Positions 26,136-37,581 of a stretch of DNA of 64,000 nucleotides are shown one piece after another. The stretch comes from Pseudodesulfovibrio hydrargyri (lineage in GTDB: Bacteria > Desulfobacterota > Desulfovibrionia > Desulfovibrionales > Desulfovibrionaceae), in NCBI RefSeq assembly GCF_001874525.1, contig NZ_LKAQ01000001.1, forward strand, positions 372,001 to 436,000, read 5' to 3'. The stretch's first letter is position 1; every line of letters begins with the position of its first letter. The notes under the pieces are model-generated. The model saw nothing but the letters and a program-made list of their open reading frames with translations, was not told the DNA's origin and did not search any database. The position numbers were made by a program, and so were the translations under genes.

Positions 26136-26861
26136 TTACTTGGCCTGCGGGTAGCGGAAGGTTCGGCGCATCAGGTCGAACGGCATGGGCGGTTCGGCGC
26201 ACGGCGCGGGATCAAGCGCGTCGCGGGCGAAGAGCTCCTCGCCGTCCGCACCGTTGAGCCGGACCCACTCCACGTCGGCCGCCAGTTCGCCCTGGCCCGA
26301 GCGGACCGCGACCTTTTGCGGCACGCGGTACCCCGCATAGGTCCGGTAGTCGGCGAACTCCACGGTGACCATGCCCCCGTCCGCCCTGTAGCGGATCGTG
26401 AGCGGGGCCAGGTCCTCGTTGTTGAGGAAGATCGCTGGATTGCCCTCGTCGGCGGGATCCGCGCCGAGCATGAGGCACGGGGCCTCGCCGCAGAATCCGT
26501 AGCTGCCCGTGGTCACGTCCACGCCCCAGGAGCGCCAGGTCCCGACCGGATGGGGGACCATCCAGACGAACAGGGGCGACAAGGGAAAAGACCCTGCCGT
26601 GCATGCCCCGGCCACGTTGCCGAGCGAGCCCACGGCCACGGCCTTGTCGCCCGCCCGCCACTGCTGGCGCCACTTGCCGCGCGCGTACCACAGGTCCACG
26701 GACACCCCGGGGTAGTCAGGGAAGGTCATCCGGGCCTGCCAGGAACGCATGGGACCGTAGTTCTTCCGCAACCGCGCGGCCAATTCCTCGCCGTCGGGCA
26801 CGAAGGCGAAGGCGGGAAGCGCGGTCAGACACACCAGCAACAGGGTCAACAGGGTCTTCAT
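26136..26861 (-). CDS. secreted protein with a LolA-like fold (putative)
   Basis: 241 residues with a signal peptide (about 1-19, PAFA). After it, LRKNYGPMRSWQARMTF and GVSVDLWYARGKWRQQWR, then VEFADYRTYAGYRVPQKVAV and LAADVEWVRLN, form a series of beta strands like the LolA/LolB lipoprotein-carrier fold (MKSFxARFxQ ... GxLWYxRPxxFR ... I-x-Y-x-DYR). No lipobox is seen. Three cysteines could form disulfides. Identity is low, so a role in lipoprotein transport is a guess. It precedes priA. Confidence 0.55.
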   Translation of the reverse strand: MKTLLTLLLVCLTALPAFAFVPDGEELAARLRKNYGPMRSWQARMTFPDYPGVSVDLWYARGKWRQQWRAGDKAVAVGSLGNVAGACTAGSFPLSPLFVWMVPHPVGTWRSWGVDVTTGSYGFCGEAPCLMLGADPADEGNPAIFLNNEDLAPLTIRYRADGGMVTVEFADYRTYAGYRVPQKVAVRSGQGELAADVEWVRLNGADGEELFARDALDPAPCAEPPMPFDLMRRTFRYPQAK

Positions 26862-26887
26862 GTTCTCTCTGGATTCAGGATCGCAAA

Positions 26888-26909
26888 GGCGGGCGCGCGA
26901 GCGCCCGCC
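26888..26909 (-). terminator. possible terminator after galU
   Basis: Perfect 9-bp GC stem, GGCGGGCGC with 26901-26909, four-base loop, and only TTT behind it on the minus strand. Weak as a terminator, so some read-through into 26861 and priA is possible. Confidence 0.55.
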
Positions 26910-26922
26910 GGTTCATTGCGCG

Positions 26923-27795
26923 TTAGGACGAGCAGGAAAGCAGTTCCTGCAGCCGCTTGACCAGGTCGTCTCGCAGCTCCTCGTCCTGCAGGGCGAAGTA
27001 GATGTTGGCGGTGAGATATTCCACCCAGTCGCCCGCGTCAAACCGCTGTCCGGCCAGCCGGACCGCGATGAGCTTGTCCTGGTCGGCCAGCCCCTGCAGG
27101 GCGTCGGTCAGCTGGATCTCGCCGCCCACGCCCGCGCGCTGGCCCTCGAGAATATCGAATATCTCGGGCAGCAGGACGTAGCGGCCGATGATGGCCAGGT
27201 TGGACGGGGCCTCCTCGGGCTTGGGCTTCTCCACCAGGTTGGTCACCCGGTAGGTGTGCGAGTCGATGGATTCGCCCTTGATCACGCCGTAGCGGCTGAC
27301 CTTGGACTTGGGCACCTCGATGACGCCGACCACGGCCTTGCCGGTCTCCTTGGCGGCCTTGAGCAGCTCGCCGATGCCGGCCTGCACGCCGAACATGAGG
27401 TCGTCGCCGAGCATGACCGCGAATGGCTCATTCTGGCAGACCTCGCGGGCGGTGAGCACCGCATGGCCCAGGCCGAGCTGTTCCTTCTGGCGCACGCCGA
27501 TGACGTTGACCAGGCTGGCCACGCGCCTAACCTCTTCGAGCATGGCGGTCTTGCCCGCCCGCTCCAGGAGCTGCTCCAGGAGGAAGTTGCGGTCGAAATG
27601 ATCCTCGATGATGGTCTTGTTCTGGTTGGTGATGAAGACCACGTCCTTCAGGCCCGCGGCAATGCCCTCCTCCACTATGTACTGGACGATGGGCTTGCGG
27701 AAGATGGGCAGCATCTCCTTGGGTACGTTCTTGGTGGCCGGGAGTGAACGGGTGCCCCAGCCTGCGACCGGAATGACGGCTTTGGTTATTTCCAT
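26923..27795 (-). CDS. galU: UTP-glucose-1-phosphate uridylyltransferase GalU
   Basis: 290 residues. VIPVAGWGTRSLPATKNVPKEMLPI is the nucleotidyl-transfer signature; GLGHAVLTA, LGDDLMF, RYGVIKGE and VEKPKPEEAPSNLAIIGRYVL are GalU motifs. It makes UDP-glucose, which after oxidation to UDP-glucuronate would feed the decarboxylase at 562. ATG 27795 is chosen since GGAGGA lies just before it; the longer frame upstream is a shadow of glmM. It is the last gene of the ftsH-folP-cdaA-cdaR-glmM-galU run. Confidence 0.96.
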   Translation of the reverse strand: MEITKAVIPVAGWGTRSLPATKNVPKEMLPIFRKPIVQYIVEEGIAAGLKDVVFITNQNKTIIEDHFDRNFLLEQLLERAGKTAMLEEVRRVASLVNVIGVRQKEQLGLGHAVLTAREVCQNEPFAVMLGDDLMFGVQAGIGELLKAAKETGKAVVGVIEVPKSKVSRYGVIKGESIDSHTYRVTNLVEKPKPEEAPSNLAIIGRYVLLPEIFDILEGQRAGVGGEIQLTDALQGLADQDKLIAVRLAGQRFDAGDWVEYLTANIYFALQDEELRDDLVKRLQELLSCSS

Positions 27796-27820
27796 ATGAT
27801 CCTCCGCTGTGGTGGTTGTC

Positions 27821-29173
27821 CTATTTGAGATACTTTTCGCACGCCGCGACGATGTCGCCGGTATACCGCTCCACCAGCGCCGGGTCCGCGGCCTCGACCA
27901 TGACGCGGCAGACCGCCTCGGTGCCGGAGTAGCGCAGGAGCACGCGGCCCTTGCCTTCAAGGGCGGCCTCCACCTTGCGCACGGCCTCCTGGACTTCCGG
28001 GGCCTGGTCAAAGGGAATCTTGCGCTTGACGTGGACGTTTTTGAGCACCTGGGGGAACGGTTCGAGCAGCCCGGCCAGTTCGGACAGGGGACGCTCCCGC
28101 TCGCGCATGATGCGCAGCAGCTGCAGGGCGGCCAGCAACCCGTCGCCGGTGGTGGCGTGGTCCATGAAGATGAGATGCCCGGACTGCTCGCCGCCGAGCA
28201 CCGCGCCCTCGCGGCGCATGGCCTCGACCACGTAGCGGTCGCCCACGTCCGTGCGCAGCAGCCGCCCGCCGTGCTCCTTCATGAACAGTTCGAGCGCCAT
28301 GTTGGACATGACCGTGGCCACGAGCATGTTGCCCGGCAGCCCGTCCTTTTCCATGAGCTCCAGGGCGCACAGGGCCATGATCTGGTCGCCGTCCAGGATG
28401 CGGCCCTTCTCGTCGCAGACGATCAGCCGGTCCGCGTCGCCGTCCAGGGCGATGCCTATGTCCGCGCCCTCCTCCACCACCATCCGGGCGATGACTTCGG
28501 GATAGAGGGAGCCGCACTTCTGGTTGATGTTCAGGCCGTCCGGGGACACGCCCACGGTGACGACCTCGGCCCCGAGCTCCTCGAGGACATACGGGGCCAC
28601 GCCGTAGGCCGCGCCGTGCGCGCAGTCGAGCACGATCTTGACCCCGTCCAGGGTCAGGTGCTGGGAAAAGCTGTTCTTCAGGTAGACGATGTACCGCCCG
28701 GGCGCGTCATTGATGCGGTGGGCGCGGCCCACGTCCTCGGCCGGGGGGTAGTCCCACTGGGTGTCCTTGCCCAGGACCAGTTCGCTGATCTCGTCCTCCA
28801 CCTCGTCCGGCAGCTTGAAGCCGTTGCGGTCGAAGAACTTGATGCCGTTATCCATGAACGGGTTGTGCGAGGCGGAGATGACCACGCCGAGGTCGGCGCG
28901 CATGTTCCGGGTCAGAAAGGAAATGGCCGGGGTCGGCATGGGGCCGACCAGGAAGACGTCCATGCCGTTGGCGCACAGGCCGCTGGTCAGCGCGGTCTCG
29001 AACACGTAGCCGGACAGCCGGGTATCCTTGCCTATGACCACCCGGTGATGCTTGTTGCCGTTGCGGAAATACTGGCCTGCGGCCAGGCCGAGCCGGAGCG
29101 CGATCTCGGGGGTCATGGGGAAGATGTTCCCCTGCCCCCGCAGGCCGTCGGTTCCGAAGAGCCTTTGTTTCAT
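27821..29173 (-). CDS. glmM: phosphoglucosamine mutase GlmM
   Basis: 450 residues. It converts glucosamine-6-phosphate to the 1-phosphate for UDP-GlcNAc and peptidoglycan. The phosphoserine loop is VISASHNPF, the metal site DGDADR, the sugar loop GEQSGH and the phosphate site [11 protein letters not shown] near the end. ATG 29173 ([10 protein letters not shown]) matches the family start; the frame opens four codons earlier. It sits directly after cdaA and cdaR. In Firmicutes, CdaA is bound and inhibited by GlmM, so the gene order may reflect the same contact. Confidence 0.96.
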   Translation of the reverse strand: MKQRLFGTDGLRGQGNIFPMTPEIALRLGLAAGQYFRNGNKHHRVVIGKDTRLSGYVFETALTSGLCANGMDVFLVGPMPTPAISFLTRNMRADLGVVISASHNPFMDNGIKFFDRNGFKLPDEVEDEISELVLGKDTQWDYPPAEDVGRAHRINDAPGRYIVYLKNSFSQHLTLDGVKIVLDCAHGAAYGVAPYVLEELGAEVVTVGVSPDGLNINQKCGSLYPEVIARMVVEEGADIGIALDGDADRLIVCDEKGRILDGDQIMALCALELMEKDGLPGNMLVATVMSNMALELFMKEHGGRLLRTDVGDRYVVEAMRREGAVLGGEQSGHLIFMDHATTGDGLLAALQLLRIMRERERPLSELAGLLEPFPQVLKNVHVKRKIPFDQAPEVQEAVRKVEAALEGKGRVLLRYSGTEAVCRVMVEAADPALVERYTGDIVAACEKYLK

Positions 29174-29204
29174 TGAATACTCCAACTTGCCGCCCGGGCG
29201 GCGG

Positions 29205-30110
29205 CTAATTCTTCTTGAGGACGGCCGTGACCGTCTCGGGATTCTTCTTTTCGAGCCTGCACCCTTCGGGCAGGGTCACGTCGTAGTTCATCTCGAACTG
29301 CCCCTCGGTCATCTTGCCCCCGAAGGTCACCGAAGCCAGGATGGCCTTGCGGTACTCGTCGTCGTGGAACAGGAAGACCGGCCCTTCGATGAGCAGGCGG
29401 ACGTAGCGTTGCTGGACCGAGACCTTGTACCCCTCGGGGTCCTGGTACTCGATGGGCACCTTGACCCATATTTCGCGGGTCTTGGGCGCGAAAAAGGCCT
29501 CCACGTTGACCTGACCGGGCAGGGCCTCGATCTCGTCCGGAACCTCCAGGGCCACGTCCTCGGCCCAGGACCGGGGGACGTCCTCGGGGAAGTCGCCCTT
29601 CAGGACCACGCGGGTCTTGGAAATCTTTCTGAGCAGGGTCTCGGGCCCCCGAATGGTGACCACGTCGGGCGAGGCCGTGACCTCCTGCAGCTTGTAGTCT
29701 GCATTGAGGTTGCCCGACCAGGCGGCCTCAACGGTGATCTTCTTGGAGATGCGCCGGTCCACGGTGAGCCGGAGCCGGTTTGGTTTGACCTCGATGATCT
29801 CGTAGGTCGAGGACAGCGGAATCTTGGCTGAATCGATGTCCACCACCTGCTCACCGACCTTGAGGTTGCTGACGTTGACCGGATAGGCAAGGTTCTGTGA
29901 GGAGAGGTTGCCGACCAGCCCCTTGGGGCCGCGCAGGCGGACCTGGATCTTGTCCACCAGACCGTCCTCGATGATCAGCCCCTCGGGCGGGTTGGTCATG
30001 ACCACGGGCATGTCCACCCAGGTCTCGACCACCTCCCGGCCGGTGACCAGGAACCAGGTGAACACGGCCAGAGCGATGGACAACAGTATGGTTTGCCAGT
30101 TTCGCAGCAT
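29205..30110 (-). CDS. cdaR: CdaR-family regulator of the diadenylate cyclase (YbbR repeats)
   Basis: 301 residues with one N-terminal transmembrane segment (about 7-24) and an exported portion of three or four YbbR beta repeats. Each repeat has the VxLRGP...V or [10 protein letters not shown] pattern, for example [12 protein letters not shown] and [15 protein letters not shown]. CdaR binds CdaA through the membrane and tunes c-di-AMP synthesis. The gene starts one base after the cdaA stop and is followed by glmM, the arrangement known from Gram-positive bacteria. Confidence 0.88.
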   Translation of the reverse strand: MLRNWQTILLSIALAVFTWFLVTGREVVETWVDMPVVMTNPPEGLIIEDGLVDKIQVRLRGPKGLVGNLSSQNLAYPVNVSNLKVGEQVVDIDSAKIPLSSTYEIIEVKPNRLRLTVDRRISKKITVEAAWSGNLNADYKLQEVTASPDVVTIRGPETLLRKISKTRVVLKGDFPEDVPRSWAEDVALEVPDEIEALPGQVNVEAFFAPKTREIWVKVPIEYQDPEGYKVSVQQRYVRLLIEGPVFLFHDDEYRKAILASVTFGGKMTEGQFEMNYDVTLPEGCRLEKKNPETVTAVLKKN

Positions 30111-30111
30111 A

Positions 30112-30861
30112 TCAGCGCCCCAGAGCGTTCTTGAGCACGCGCCGCAGGCGCGTCTCGTCCAGGCTGGTGGTCAGGCGGCCGTTCATGGCCACGGAGACTT
30201 CACCCCGCTCCTCGGAGACCACCACAGTGATGGCGTCCGATCCCTCGGAGATGCCCAGCGCCGCCCGGTGCCGGGTGCCGTACATGGGCTGTCCCCGAAG
30301 CTTGTTGGACAGGGGCAGGATGCAGGCCGCGGCCACGATGCGGTCGCGGCGAACGATGACCGCCCCGTCGTGCAAGGGGGTGTCGGAAAAGAAAATGGTC
30401 TCGATGAGTTCCTTGTTGACCTTGGCGTCCAGCTCTATGCCGCGCTCGATGATGTCGCCAAGCGGCATGTTCTTCTCGATGACGATGAGCGCCCCGGTGG
30501 AGGTGTGCGACATGGTCATGACCGCCTGGGTCAGCTGATCCAGGGTGTCGTCGCGCACGTCGGACTTGGTCCAAAAACGCTTGGTGCCCACCGAGGCGAG
30601 CGCCTTGCGGATGTCGGTCTTGAACAGGATGACCACCACCAGGAACAGGGAGGTCAGGAACTCGCCGAGCAACGCGTTCAGGGTGTAGAGATTAAACTTC
30701 TCGGCCACGTAGTAGACCACCAGCACGACCACCAGGCCGTAGAGAACGGCGGCGGCGCGGGTCCCCCGGACGAGCACGATGATGTTGTAGTAGATGAAGG
30801 CCACCAGCCCGATATCGAGCAGGACCCTCCAGGTGACTTGAATACCGAAAAGCTCAAACAT
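30112..30861 (-). CDS. cdaA: diadenylate cyclase CdaA
   Basis: 249 residues. Three N-terminal membrane helices (about 10-30, 38-52, 62-80) lead to a DAC domain with the two catalytic motifs DGA (165-167, in LHDGAVIV) and RHR (197-199, in GTRHRAALG). It makes cyclic di-AMP from two ATP. It lies between folP and cdaR. A c-di-AMP hydrolase is not found in the window; phoH and ybeY at 39.6 kb, often companions of the hydrolase gene pgpH, overlap each other directly. Confidence 0.95.
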   Translation of the reverse strand: MFELFGIQVTWRVLLDIGLVAFIYYNIIVLVRGTRAAAVLYGLVVVLVVYYVAEKFNLYTLNALLGEFLTSLFLVVVILFKTDIRKALASVGTKRFWTKSDVRDDTLDQLTQAVMTMSHTSTGALIVIEKNMPLGDIIERGIELDAKVNKELIETIFFSDTPLHDGAVIVRRDRIVAAACILPLSNKLRGQPMYGTRHRAALGISEGSDAITVVVSEERGEVSVAMNGRLTTSLDETRLRRVLKNALGR

Positions 30862-30870
30862 GCGCTTTAA

Positions 30871-31710
30871 CTACGCCAATTCCCGAGCTATGGTCAATGA
30901 TTGTCGCGTTAATTGCACTTCGTGCACGCGGTGGATGGGCACGCCCTTGGCCGCGAGCACGGCCGTGGCCGCCTGGGTGGCGTTCCGTCGCTCACCGGAT
31001 TCGGCCCCAAGCAGCCCTTTCCATATGGATTTGTTGGACAATCCCATATAAATGGGCAGGCCGAGCGCATAGAACCGCTCGATCTCGCGGAGGATGGTCA
31101 GATTGTGCTCCAGTTTCTTGCCGAACCCGATGCCCGGGTCCAGGACCACGCGATCCATGGGCAGCCCTGCCCGATCCAGGACGGAGAGGCGCTCCTCGAA
31201 AAAGGCCATGATCTCGCCGACCACGTCGTCGTAGCGCGGCTCGACCTGCATGGTCTCCGGGCGGCCCAGGGAGTGCATGAGCACGTAGCCGGGCTTGTAC
31301 TCGGCGAGCACGTCCAGCAGTTCCGGCTCGAAGCGGAACCCGGACACGTCGTTGATGATGGCCGCCCCGGCCTCGAGGCAGCGGGCGGCCACCTTCGCCT
31401 TGTAGGTGTCCACGGAGATGACCGCGCAGGTCCGGGCCTCGATCAGCCCCTGAACCACCGGCAGGACGCGGGCCATCTCCTCGGCCTCGCCCACCGGGTC
31501 GCTGTACGGCCGGGTGGACTCGCCGCCGATGTCCAGGATGTGCGCGCCCTGCCGGGCCAGTTCCAGCCCATGGGCCACGCCCGACGCCGTGTCGGCGTGG
31601 GTCCCGCCGTCATAAAAGGAGTCCGGGGTCACGTTGACTATCCCGGCAATGAAGAAGGGGGCAGGTCCCAAGACCTTGCCCCCCTTAACTGTCCATGTCG
31701 TATCGTTCAT
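30871..31710 (-). CDS. folP: dihydropteroate synthase FolP
   Basis: 279 residues. GIVNVTPDSFYDGG (about 23-36) is the first pterin signature and ILDIGGESTRP the second; INDVSGF and DPGIGFGKK follow. It joins p-aminobenzoate to hydroxymethyl-dihydropterin pyrophosphate in folate synthesis and is the target of sulfonamides. It lies between ftsH (17 bases) and cdaA (9 bases), so it is co-transcribed with both. The folP neighbour of ftsH is conserved in many proteobacteria. Confidence 0.95.
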   Translation of the reverse strand: MNDTTWTVKGGKVLGPAPFFIAGIVNVTPDSFYDGGTHADTASGVAHGLELARQGAHILDIGGESTRPYSDPVGEAEEMARVLPVVQGLIEARTCAVISVDTYKAKVAARCLEAGAAIINDVSGFRFEPELLDVLAEYKPGYVLMHSLGRPETMQVEPRYDDVVGEIMAFFEERLSVLDRAGLPMDRVVLDPGIGFGKKLEHNLTILREIERFYALGLPIYMGLSNKSIWKGLLGAESGERRNATQAATAVLAAKGVPIHRVHEVQLTRQSLTIARELA

Positions 31711-31727
31711 GATGTGCCGCTTGCAGA

Positions 31728-33764
31728 TTATTGAAGCTTGTTCTCGCCGCCGTCTCCGTCGTGCCCTTCTCCTTCGCCGTCGTCGAGGACGAAGTCGTCG
31801 CCGGTCTCGCCGCCGGATTCGCCGGGCTTCTCGCTCACGGGTTCATAGCCTGGGCCCGAATCCCTGGTGGCTCGGCCGTCGGCGGTGTAGCCCGCAGCCG
31901 TGCCCGAACCGGAGGAACCGGACTGGCCGGAACCGGAGTTGTTGTTCGGTTCCACGGGCGGCAGCTCCTTGCCTTCCATGAGCAGATCGATATCGTGGCC
32001 GGTGATGGTCTCGCGTTCCAGCAGGGCCATGGCGATGGCGTCGAGCAGCTCGCGGTTCTCCTTGACCAGGACGGTGGCCTTGTCGTGGGCCTCCTCCACG
32101 AACCGCCGGACCTCGGAGTCGATCAGCTTGGCCGTCTCCTCGCCGTAGTTCTTGTTGTGGATGAGTTCTCGGCCCAGGAAGACCTGCTCCTGGTTGTCGC
32201 CGAAGCTCATGGGACCGAGCTTGTCGGACATGCCCCACATGCAGACCATGTTGTGGGCGGTCTTGGTGGCCCGCTCGATGTCGTTGCTGGCGCCGGTGGT
32301 CAGCTGATTGAGCACGACCTCCTCGGCCACGCGGCCCCCCATGAGCACGGCCATGTTGTTGCGCAGGTATTCCTTGGAATAGTTGTGGCGATCCTCGCCG
32401 GGCAGCTGCATGGTCACGCCCAGCGCGCGCCCGCGGGGGATAATGGAGACCTTGTGCACCGGATCGGTGCCGGGAAGGAACTTGGCCACCAGGGCGTGGC
32501 CGCCCTCGTGGTAGGCCGTGGTCTTCTTGTCGTCCTCGGAGAGGATCATGGACCGGCGTTCGCGCCCGCCCATCATGACCTTGTCCTTGGCCTCCTCGAA
32601 ATCGTTCATGTCCACCCGGTCCTTGCCCAGCTTGGCCGCGCCGAGCGCCGCCTCGTTGACCAGGTTCTCCAGGTCCGCGCCCGAGAAGCCGGGGGTGCCC
32701 CTGGCGATGATCTCCAGGTCCACGCTCGGGGCCAGCGGGGTCTTGCGGCTGTGTACCTTGAGAATGCGCTCGCGGCCGCGCAGGTCCGGATTGGGCACGA
32801 CCACCTGGCGGTCGAAACGGCCGGGCCGCAGCAGGGCCGGATCGAGCACGTCCGGGCGGTTGGTGGCCGCCACCAAAATGACGCCCTCGTTGGACTCGAA
32901 GCCGTCCATCTCCACGAGCAGCTGGTTCAGGGTCTGCTCGCGCTCATCGTGCCCGCCGCCCAGGCCCGCGCCGCGCTGGCGGCCCACGGCGTCGATCTCG
33001 TCGATGAAGATCAGGCACGGGGCGTTCTTCTTGCCCTGGGCGAAGAGGTCGCGCACGCGGGACGCGCCCACGCCGACGAACATCTCCACAAAGTCCGAAC
33101 CGGAAATGGAATAGAACGGCACGCCCGCCTCGCCGGCCACGGCCCGGGCCAGCAGGGTCTTACCGGTGCCGGGGCTGCCCACCAGGAGCACGCCCTTGGG
33201 GATGCGGCCGCCCAACCGGGTGAACTTGCGCGGTTCGCGCAGGAAGTCCACGACCTCGGAGAGCTCCTCCTTGGCCTCGTCCACGCCGGCCACGTCGTCA
33301 AAGGTGACCTTGGCGGTCTCCTCGTTGATCAGCCGGGCCTTGGACCGGCCAAAGCTCATGGCCCCGCGTCCGCCGCTGCCGCCTCCCTGCATCTGGCGCA
33401 TGAAGAATATCCAGACGCCGATGAGCAGAATCATGGGGAACCAGGACAGAAGCAGGGTCAGGTACCACGGCGACTCGTCCGGCGGCTCGGCCTTGACCTC
33501 CACGCCCTTGCCGATGAGGGTCTCGATCATCTTCGGATCGTCCGGGGCGTAAGTCTGGAACGGCTCGCCGGAGGTCTTCATGCCGGTGATCTTCGGGCCC
33601 TGGATCTTGACCGAGTCCACGGCGCCGCTGTCCACCATGGACAGGAACTCGCTGTACGACGGCGTGTCCTTGGGCACGGGCGGCTGGTTGAAAAGGTTGA
33701 ACAGGACAACCATCAGAATGAAGATGATCGCCCAGATGACAAGATTTTTCATATGATTGTTCAA
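31728..33764 (-). CDS. ftsH: ATP-dependent zinc metalloprotease FtsH
   Basis: About 678 residues. Two N-terminal membrane helices flank a periplasmic loop. The AAA module has Walker A GSPGTGKT (196-203), Walker B IFIDEID and the second region of homology; the zinc site is HEGGH (419-423), with Gly in place of the usual Ala. The C-terminus is a long Ser/Gly/Asp-rich tail. It degrades membrane and regulatory proteins. I choose the TTG at 33764 because GGAGG lies exactly eight bases before it; ATG 33752 is 20 bases away from it, and the longer frame to 33788 reads through the binding site. Confidence 0.95.
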   Translation of the reverse strand: MNNHMKNLVIWAIIFILMVVLFNLFNQPPVPKDTPSYSEFLSMVDSGAVDSVKIQGPKITGMKTSGEPFQTYAPDDPKMIETLIGKGVEVKAEPPDESPWYLTLLLSWFPMILLIGVWIFFMRQMQGGGSGGRGAMSFGRSKARLINEETAKVTFDDVAGVDEAKEELSEVVDFLREPRKFTRLGGRIPKGVLLVGSPGTGKTLLARAVAGEAGVPFYSISGSDFVEMFVGVGASRVRDLFAQGKKNAPCLIFIDEIDAVGRQRGAGLGGGHDEREQTLNQLLVEMDGFESNEGVILVAATNRPDVLDPALLRPGRFDRQVVVPNPDLRGRERILKVHSRKTPLAPSVDLEIIARGTPGFSGADLENLVNEAALGAAKLGKDRVDMNDFEEAKDKVMMGGRERRSMILSEDDKKTTAYHEGGHALVAKFLPGTDPVHKVSIIPRGRALGVTMQLPGEDRHNYSKEYLRNNMAVLMGGRVAEEVVLNQLTTGASNDIERATKTAHNMVCMWGMSDKLGPMSFGDNQEQVFLGRELIHNKNYGEETAKLIDSEVRRFVEEAHDKATVLVKENRELLDAIAMALLERETITGHDIDLLMEGKELPPVEPNNNSGSGQSGSSGSGTAAGYTADGRATRDSGPGYEPVSEKPGESGGETGDDFVLDDGEGEGHDGDGGENKLQ

Positions 33765-33906
33765 AGGAGAGTCCTCCGTAAGGGTCAATTAACGGCCCGG
33801 GGGGCCCGCTTGACGTCGCGTTGACCGCGATTTCAGGAATCTAGAGTAATGCCGTTGGTTGAAAAATCAAGTGAATCGGCAAAAAAACTCGGATTACGGT
33901 CAGCCC

Positions 33907-35292
33907 CTACAGGGAACCGAGCCATCCCCTCAACGCCTTGATCTGGGCGGCCACCGATTCGGGGCCCGTTCCGCCGGGGGTAATCCGCCGCCGGATGGCC
34001 GCCGAGTAGTCGAGCACGGCGTAGACGTCCTCCCCGATCTCGCCGGAGAAACGCTTCAGTTCGTCCAGATCGAGATCCTCCAGGCCGACGCCCTTGCCCT
34101 CGGCATAGGCCACGGCAGCGCCGGTGATGTGGTGCGCCTCGCGGAAGGGCACGCCCTTGGCGGCCAGGTAGTCGGCCAGCTCGGTGGCGTTGAGGAAGCC
34201 GCGCTTGACGGTCGCGGCCATCTTTTCTGGCACGAACTCCATGAGCCGGAGCATGTCGGCCATGATGCCGAGCGACGCGGTGACTGTGCGGTCCGCGTCG
34301 AAGAACGGCTCCTTGTCCTCCTGCATGTCCCGGTTGTAGGTCATGGGCAGCCCCTTGATCAGGACGAGCAGGCCCATGAGCGAGCCGACCACGCGGCCGG
34401 TCTTGCCGCGCATGATCTCGCAGGCATCGGGATTCTTCTTCTGGGGCATGATCGAGGAGCCCGTGGCGTACTGGTCGGGCAGCTTGACGTAGCCGAAATT
34501 CGGATTGGCCCAGATGATCAGCTCCTCGCACATGCGCGACAGGTGGGCCATGACCAGGGAGCCCGCGAACACGGCTTCGAGCACGAAGTCGCGGTCGGAC
34601 ACGGCGTCCATGGAGTTGGCGAACGTCGCGGGCAGGCCGAGGTCGTCGGCCACGGCGCGCGGATCCACCGGATGGGTGGTCCCGGCCAGGGCCGCCGCGC
34701 CCAGCGGCATGACCCGGACCCGCTTCAGGGCGTCGGTCACGCGCTCATGGTCGCGCTTGAACATCTGGCAGTAGGCCAGCAGGTGCTGGCCCAGGGTCAC
34801 GGGCTGGGCGGGCTGGAAATGGGTGCAGCCGGGCAGCATGGTGTTTTTGTGCTCCTCGGCGCGGTCCACGAAGACCGTGACGACCGAGGCCAGGTACTCC
34901 TGCCAGGCGGCCAGCCGGGCGGCCACGTGCAGGCGGAAGTCCAGAGCCACCTGGTCGTTGCGGCTGCGCGCGGTGTGCAGCTTGCCGCCCAACGGTCCGA
35001 TGATCTCGGTCAGCCGGGACTCGACGTTCATGTGCACGTCTTCCATCTCGGTCTTCCAGACGAACGCGCCGGACTCGATCTCGGATTTGACCTTGTCCAG
35101 CCCGTCGCAGATGGCCCGGGCCTCGTCATCGGTCAGAAAGCCCTGCCTGGCCAGCATCCGGGCATGAGCCTGGGAACCGCGTATATCCTCGGCGTAGAGG
35201 AGCCGGTCAAAGGACACGGACTCGGAAAACGCCTCCATGGACGCGGCGGTCCCTTGCGCGAACCGCCCGCCCCACATCTTCTTGTCTGCCAT
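33907..35292 (-). CDS. argH: argininosuccinate lyase ArgH
   Basis: 461 residues. It cleaves argininosuccinate to arginine and fumarate, the last step of arginine synthesis. KMWGGRF opens the protein, [15 protein letters not shown] lies in the first conserved block, and [12 protein letters not shown] is the superfamily signature with the mobile catalytic serine loop. Three bases separate it from argG. It is the last gene of argF-argG-argH, and the 142 bases before ftsH hold that gene's own promoter region. Confidence 0.97.
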   Translation of the reverse strand: MADKKMWGGRFAQGTAASMEAFSESVSFDRLLYAEDIRGSQAHARMLARQGFLTDDEARAICDGLDKVKSEIESGAFVWKTEMEDVHMNVESRLTEIIGPLGGKLHTARSRNDQVALDFRLHVAARLAAWQEYLASVVTVFVDRAEEHKNTMLPGCTHFQPAQPVTLGQHLLAYCQMFKRDHERVTDALKRVRVMPLGAAALAGTTHPVDPRAVADDLGLPATFANSMDAVSDRDFVLEAVFAGSLVMAHLSRMCEELIIWANPNFGYVKLPDQYATGSSIMPQKKNPDACEIMRGKTGRVVGSLMGLLVLIKGLPMTYNRDMQEDKEPFFDADRTVTASLGIMADMLRLMEFVPEKMAATVKRGFLNATELADYLAAKGVPFREAHHITGAAVAYAEGKGVGLEDLDLDELKRFSGEIGEDVYAVLDYSAAIRRRITPGGTGPESVAAQIKALRGWLGSL

Positions 35293-35295
35293 GGC

Positions 35296-36528
<1,233 letters not shown>

Positions 36529-36553
36529 TGTATATTCCTCGTACTCGATCGAA

Positions 36554-37453
36554 TTATTTAAAGATCCACTCAAGAATCGCCTTTTGCGCGTGGAGCCGGT
36601 TCTCGGCCTGGTCCCAGACGATGGAGGCCGGGGATTCGAAGACCCCCTCGGAGACCTCCTCGCCGCGATGGGCGGGCAGGCAGTGCATGAAGCCCGCGTT
36701 CGGCGCGGCCAGGCCCATGAGGGACTCGTCCACCATGTAGCCGGCAAAGGCGGCCTCGCGCTTCTTCTGCTCCTCTTCCTGGCCCATGGACGCCCACACG
36801 TCGGTGTTGACGTAGTCGGCCCCGGCCACGGCGACCTTGGGGTCGTCGGTCAGGGTGATCCTGGCGCCGAGGCTGACGGCCTTGTCCAGGATGGCCGTGT
36901 CGGGCCTGTACCCCTCGGGACAGGCCAGGCGCAGTTCATAGCCGAAGGCGGCCGAGCCGTTGATGAAGGAGTGGGCCATGTTGTTGCCGTCGCCGACCCA
37001 GGCCACCTTGACCTTTTCCAGGTCCGGGGTGCGCTCGTACATGGTCAGGACGTCGGCCATGACCTGGCACGGGTGGTATTCGTCGGTCAGGGCATTGACC
37101 ACCGGGATGTCGCCGTAATCGACCAGGGTTTCCAGTTTCTCCTGGCCGAAGGTTCGCACGATGACCCCGTCAGCGTATCGCGACAGGACACGGGCGGTGT
37201 CCTTGAGCGGTTCGCTGCGCCCCAGCTGGGAATCGCGGGCGGCGATGAACACCGGGTCCCCGCCCAACTGGCGCACGCCCACCTCGAAGGACACGCGGGT
37301 CCGGGTGGACGCTTTTTCGAAAATCAGCAGCAGGGTCTTGCCGTCCAGGAGATCGGTGCGGACCTTGCCGTCCTTCATCTCCTTGGCGCGCAGGACGACC
37401 TGCTTCACTTCATCCTTGGGGATGTCCAGAATGGTCAAAAAATGTTTGGGCAT
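36554..37453 (-). CDS. argF: ornithine carbamoyltransferase ArgF
   Basis: 299 residues. STRTR (49-53) binds carbamoyl phosphate, HPCQ (127-130) completes that site, and [12 protein letters not shown] near the C-terminus binds ornithine. It makes citrulline from ornithine. It heads the argF-G-H operon. The region upstream contains a 12-base palindrome (37511-37522) that could belong to the promoter or to an arginine repressor site. Confidence 0.96.
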   Translation of the reverse strand: MPKHFLTILDIPKDEVKQVVLRAKEMKDGKVRTDLLDGKTLLLIFEKASTRTRVSFEVGVRQLGGDPVFIAARDSQLGRSEPLKDTARVLSRYADGVIVRTFGQEKLETLVDYGDIPVVNALTDEYHPCQVMADVLTMYERTPDLEKVKVAWVGDGNNMAHSFINGSAAFGYELRLACPEGYRPDTAILDKAVSLGARITLTDDPKVAVAGADYVNTDVWASMGQEEEQKKREAAFAGYMVDESLMGLAAPNAGFMHCLPAHRGEEVSEGVFESPASIVWDQAENRLHAQKAILEWIFK

Positions 37454-37510
37454 CGTACGTTTACTCCATCATCGATTACCATGATATCAGGAAAGAGATG
37501 GAGTTTGGCC

Positions 37511-37522
37511 CATATTAATATG
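37511..37522. promoter_or_regulatory. 12-base AT palindrome upstream of argF
   Basis: CATATTAATATG, perfectly symmetric, about 58 bases before the argF start in an AT-rich pocket. It may be a -10 region or a half-conserved ARG-box-like site. The classical ARG box pattern is only partly met. Confidence 0.4.
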
Positions 37523-37581
37523 AATGTAAAGGAATTTGGCCGCCGGAAGCCGGGAACCCAAGGCGGGCCGAGGCCGCGCGG

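Noticed and set aside
23408..26257. 949-codon forward frame antisense to priA
   Set aside because: priA on the other strand has all helicase motifs. The forward frame is rich in His, Gly and Pro with no domain.
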